A DNA stretch of 13,312 nt from Dehalococcoidia bacterium (GTDB lineage Bacteria; Chloroflexota; Dehalococcoidia; SZUA-161), in NCBI GenBank assembly GCA_030619685.1, contig JAUXAX010000060.1:1-13312 (forward strand), read 5' to 3'. A program made the translations under genes and the position numbers. Numbering within the stretch: the stretch's first letter is position 1; the number at the start of each line of letters is the position of its first letter. Shown here piece by piece: positions 12,120-13,312 of the stretch. A model generated the notes under the pieces. The model saw only the letters and a program-made list of their open reading frames with translations. It was not told where the DNA came from and did no database searches.

Positions 12120-13312
12120 ATGGCTCTAAGTAGAAAGATAGCTTATATTGATCTAACTACAGGTAAAATCGAGACAAAGCCCATCCCCATCGAGGTGCGA
12201 AAGAAGTTCCTCGGTGGTAGAGGGCTGGATATGTACCTGATGTATAACCATATAAAACCGGGCGTTGACCCCCTGGGACCGGATAATGTGGCGTTGGTTA
12301 GCGCCGGGGTCCTGGTCGGTACCCTAGCCTCTGCCTCTGCCAGAACCCATGTTGGTGGCAAGTCGCCGCTTACCGGCTATGTCGCTAGTACCAATATGGG
12401 TGGTTTCTTTGCCCCTGAGCTGAGATGGGCTGGCTTTGACCATCTGGTAATAAAAGGAAAGGCGGCAAAACCAGTCTATCTGTGGATTCATAATGGTGAA
12501 ATTGAAATAAGGGATGCAGCAAACATCTGGGGAAAGGATATCAGTGAGACTCGAGAAATTATTCGGGAAGAACTAGGCGATAGAGATATAAAGGTATTAA
12601 CCATTGGTATAGCTGGTGAAAATCTGGTGAGGTATGCCAATGTCATGACCGGGCTTAAGAATGCTGGGGGCAGGACAGGGACGGGTGCCATCCTCGGTTC
12701 CAAGAACCTCAAGGCCATAGCAGTGAGAGGTACTATGGATATAAAGATAGAGCACCCCGTTGAAGCCCTAGAATATGATAAGCATGTAATTGACCAGGTA
12801 GTCGCGGCCAAGGTATCTAAGACACAGGGCAGGTTAGGCACGCCATTCATCTGGGGAGCAACTAATTCGTGGGGCGGAATCAGGACTAGAAACTTCCAGA
12901 CTAATCAATTTGAGTATTGTGATGCTATTGAGCCTGAAGAGATTGACAAATATGTGAGCGGCTATGCCGGTTGTTTTGGCTGTCAGGTTCACTGCCGAGC
13001 CAAATATGTTATTCCATCAGGTACCTATGCTGGGGTTTATGATGAGGGGCCTGAATATACCGTACAGGGTGCCTTAACCGCAGAGCCAGGGTGTGCAGAC
13101 ATGGTTGCTCTTTTAGCAGGTAGTCACCTATTGAATGCATATGGTATAGATTGCCTAGAGGCAGGCAGCATGATTGCCTGGGCAATGGAACTATATGAAG
13201 CGGGAATCCTCACTGATAAAGATACCGGTGGTTTAGAACTAAGGTTTGGCAATGCTGAAGCACTTATTGAGATGGTGCACCGTATTGCCCGAAGAGAGGG
13301 ACTGGGTGATAT
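12120..13312 (+). CDS. aor: Aldehyde:ferredoxin oxidoreductase, tungsten-type (3' end beyond window)
   Basis: The 397 visible residues (families usually run about 600-650) match the AOR N-terminal and central domains. KFLGGRGLDMY and SARTHVGGKSPLTG are pterin-contacting loops. NMGGFFAPELRWAGFDHLVIKGKA and NVMTGLKNAGGRTGTGAILG follow, and CFGCQVHC supplies three Cys ligands (285, 288, 292) of the [4Fe-4S] cluster. The fourth Cys is expected downstream, past base 13312. These cytoplasmic enzymes interconvert aldehydes and carboxylic acids using ferredoxin and a tungsten-bispyranopterin cofactor, and are typical of strict anaerobes. Substrate specificity is not readable. The ATG at 12120 follows the zinc-ribbon stop (12115-12117) by two bases, with AGGGAG upstream. 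It is driven by the promoter at 11781. It is probably unrelated to the leftward TIR cluster and marks its edge. Confidence 0.93.
   Translation, partial: MALSRKIAYIDLTTGKIETKPIPIEVRKKFLGGRGLDMYLMYNHIKPGVDPLGPDNVALVSAGVLVGTLASASARTHVGGKSPLTGYVASTNMGGFFAPELRWAGFDHLVIKGKAAKPVYLWIHNGEIEIRDAANIWGKDISETREIIREELGDRDIKVLTIGIAGENLVRYANVMTGLKNAGGRTGTGAILGSKNLKAIAVRGTMDIKIEHPVEALEYDKHVIDQVVAAKVSKTQGRLGTPFIWGATNSWGGIRTRNFQTNQFEYCDAIEPEEIDKYVSGYAGCFGCQVHCRAKYVIPSGTYAGVYDEGPEYTVQGALTAEPGCADMVALLAGSHLLNAYGIDCLEAGSMIAWAMELYEAGILTDKDTGGLELRFGNAEALIEMVHRIARREGLGD

Overview
The window looks like a bacterial chromosomal segment with moderate GC content. It probably comes from an anaerobe, and a Chloroflexota / Dehalococcoidia-like source is my best guess. 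That guess rests on the tungsten-type aldehyde:ferredoxin oxidoreductase (AOR) at the right edge, the Pro/Thr-rich surface stalks, the internalin-style LRR surface domain and the use of TTG/GTG starts. It is not proven by any marker gene. No rRNA, tRNA, CRISPR array or insertion sequence was seen.

Left part (1-2396). A membrane sensor gene, truncated by the window edge, runs leftwards. After about 480 bases with no clear gene, a rightward set follows: a possible 27-residue ORF with an exceptionally long Shine-Dalgarno sequence, a four-helix membrane protein resembling a duplicated DUF350 unit, and a translationally coupled, secreted and membrane-anchored transglutaminase-like protein.

Centre (2410-11255). 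Five genes all point left. In transcription order they are: (1) TIR - one membrane helix - proline stalk - internalin-type LRR; (2) a Nudix hydrolase; (3) a RelA/SpoT-type synthetase - TPR-like region - SLOG - RyR protein; (4) TIR - coiled coil - membrane segments - proline stalk - TRAP (DctP-type) solute-binding domain - concanavalin/LamG-like domain; (5) a tandem SLATT-type four-helix membrane protein. TIR, SLOG, RyR, RelA/SpoT, Nudix and SLATT are all families of nucleotide-based signalling and conflict systems. Here they sit beside two receptor-like ectodomains. My reading is a candidate, apparently undescribed, transmembrane sensing and immunity-like system. The LRR and solute-binding proteins would sense outside signals, TIR and RelA/SpoT domains would make or alter nucleotides, SLOG and RyR would bind nucleotides, Nudix could degrade them, and SLATT would act on the membrane. 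The domain calls are fairly firm; the joint function is inference.

Right part (11256-13312). Just upstream of the TIR-LRR gene lies a degraded second copy of the RelA/SpoT-SLOG-RyR gene, with two frameshifting deletions and two RyR tryptophan codons turned into stops. This shows that the system was once larger or was duplicated. A strong sigma70-type promoter then drives a rightward metabolic operon: a zinc-ribbon protein and the AOR gene, cut by the window end.
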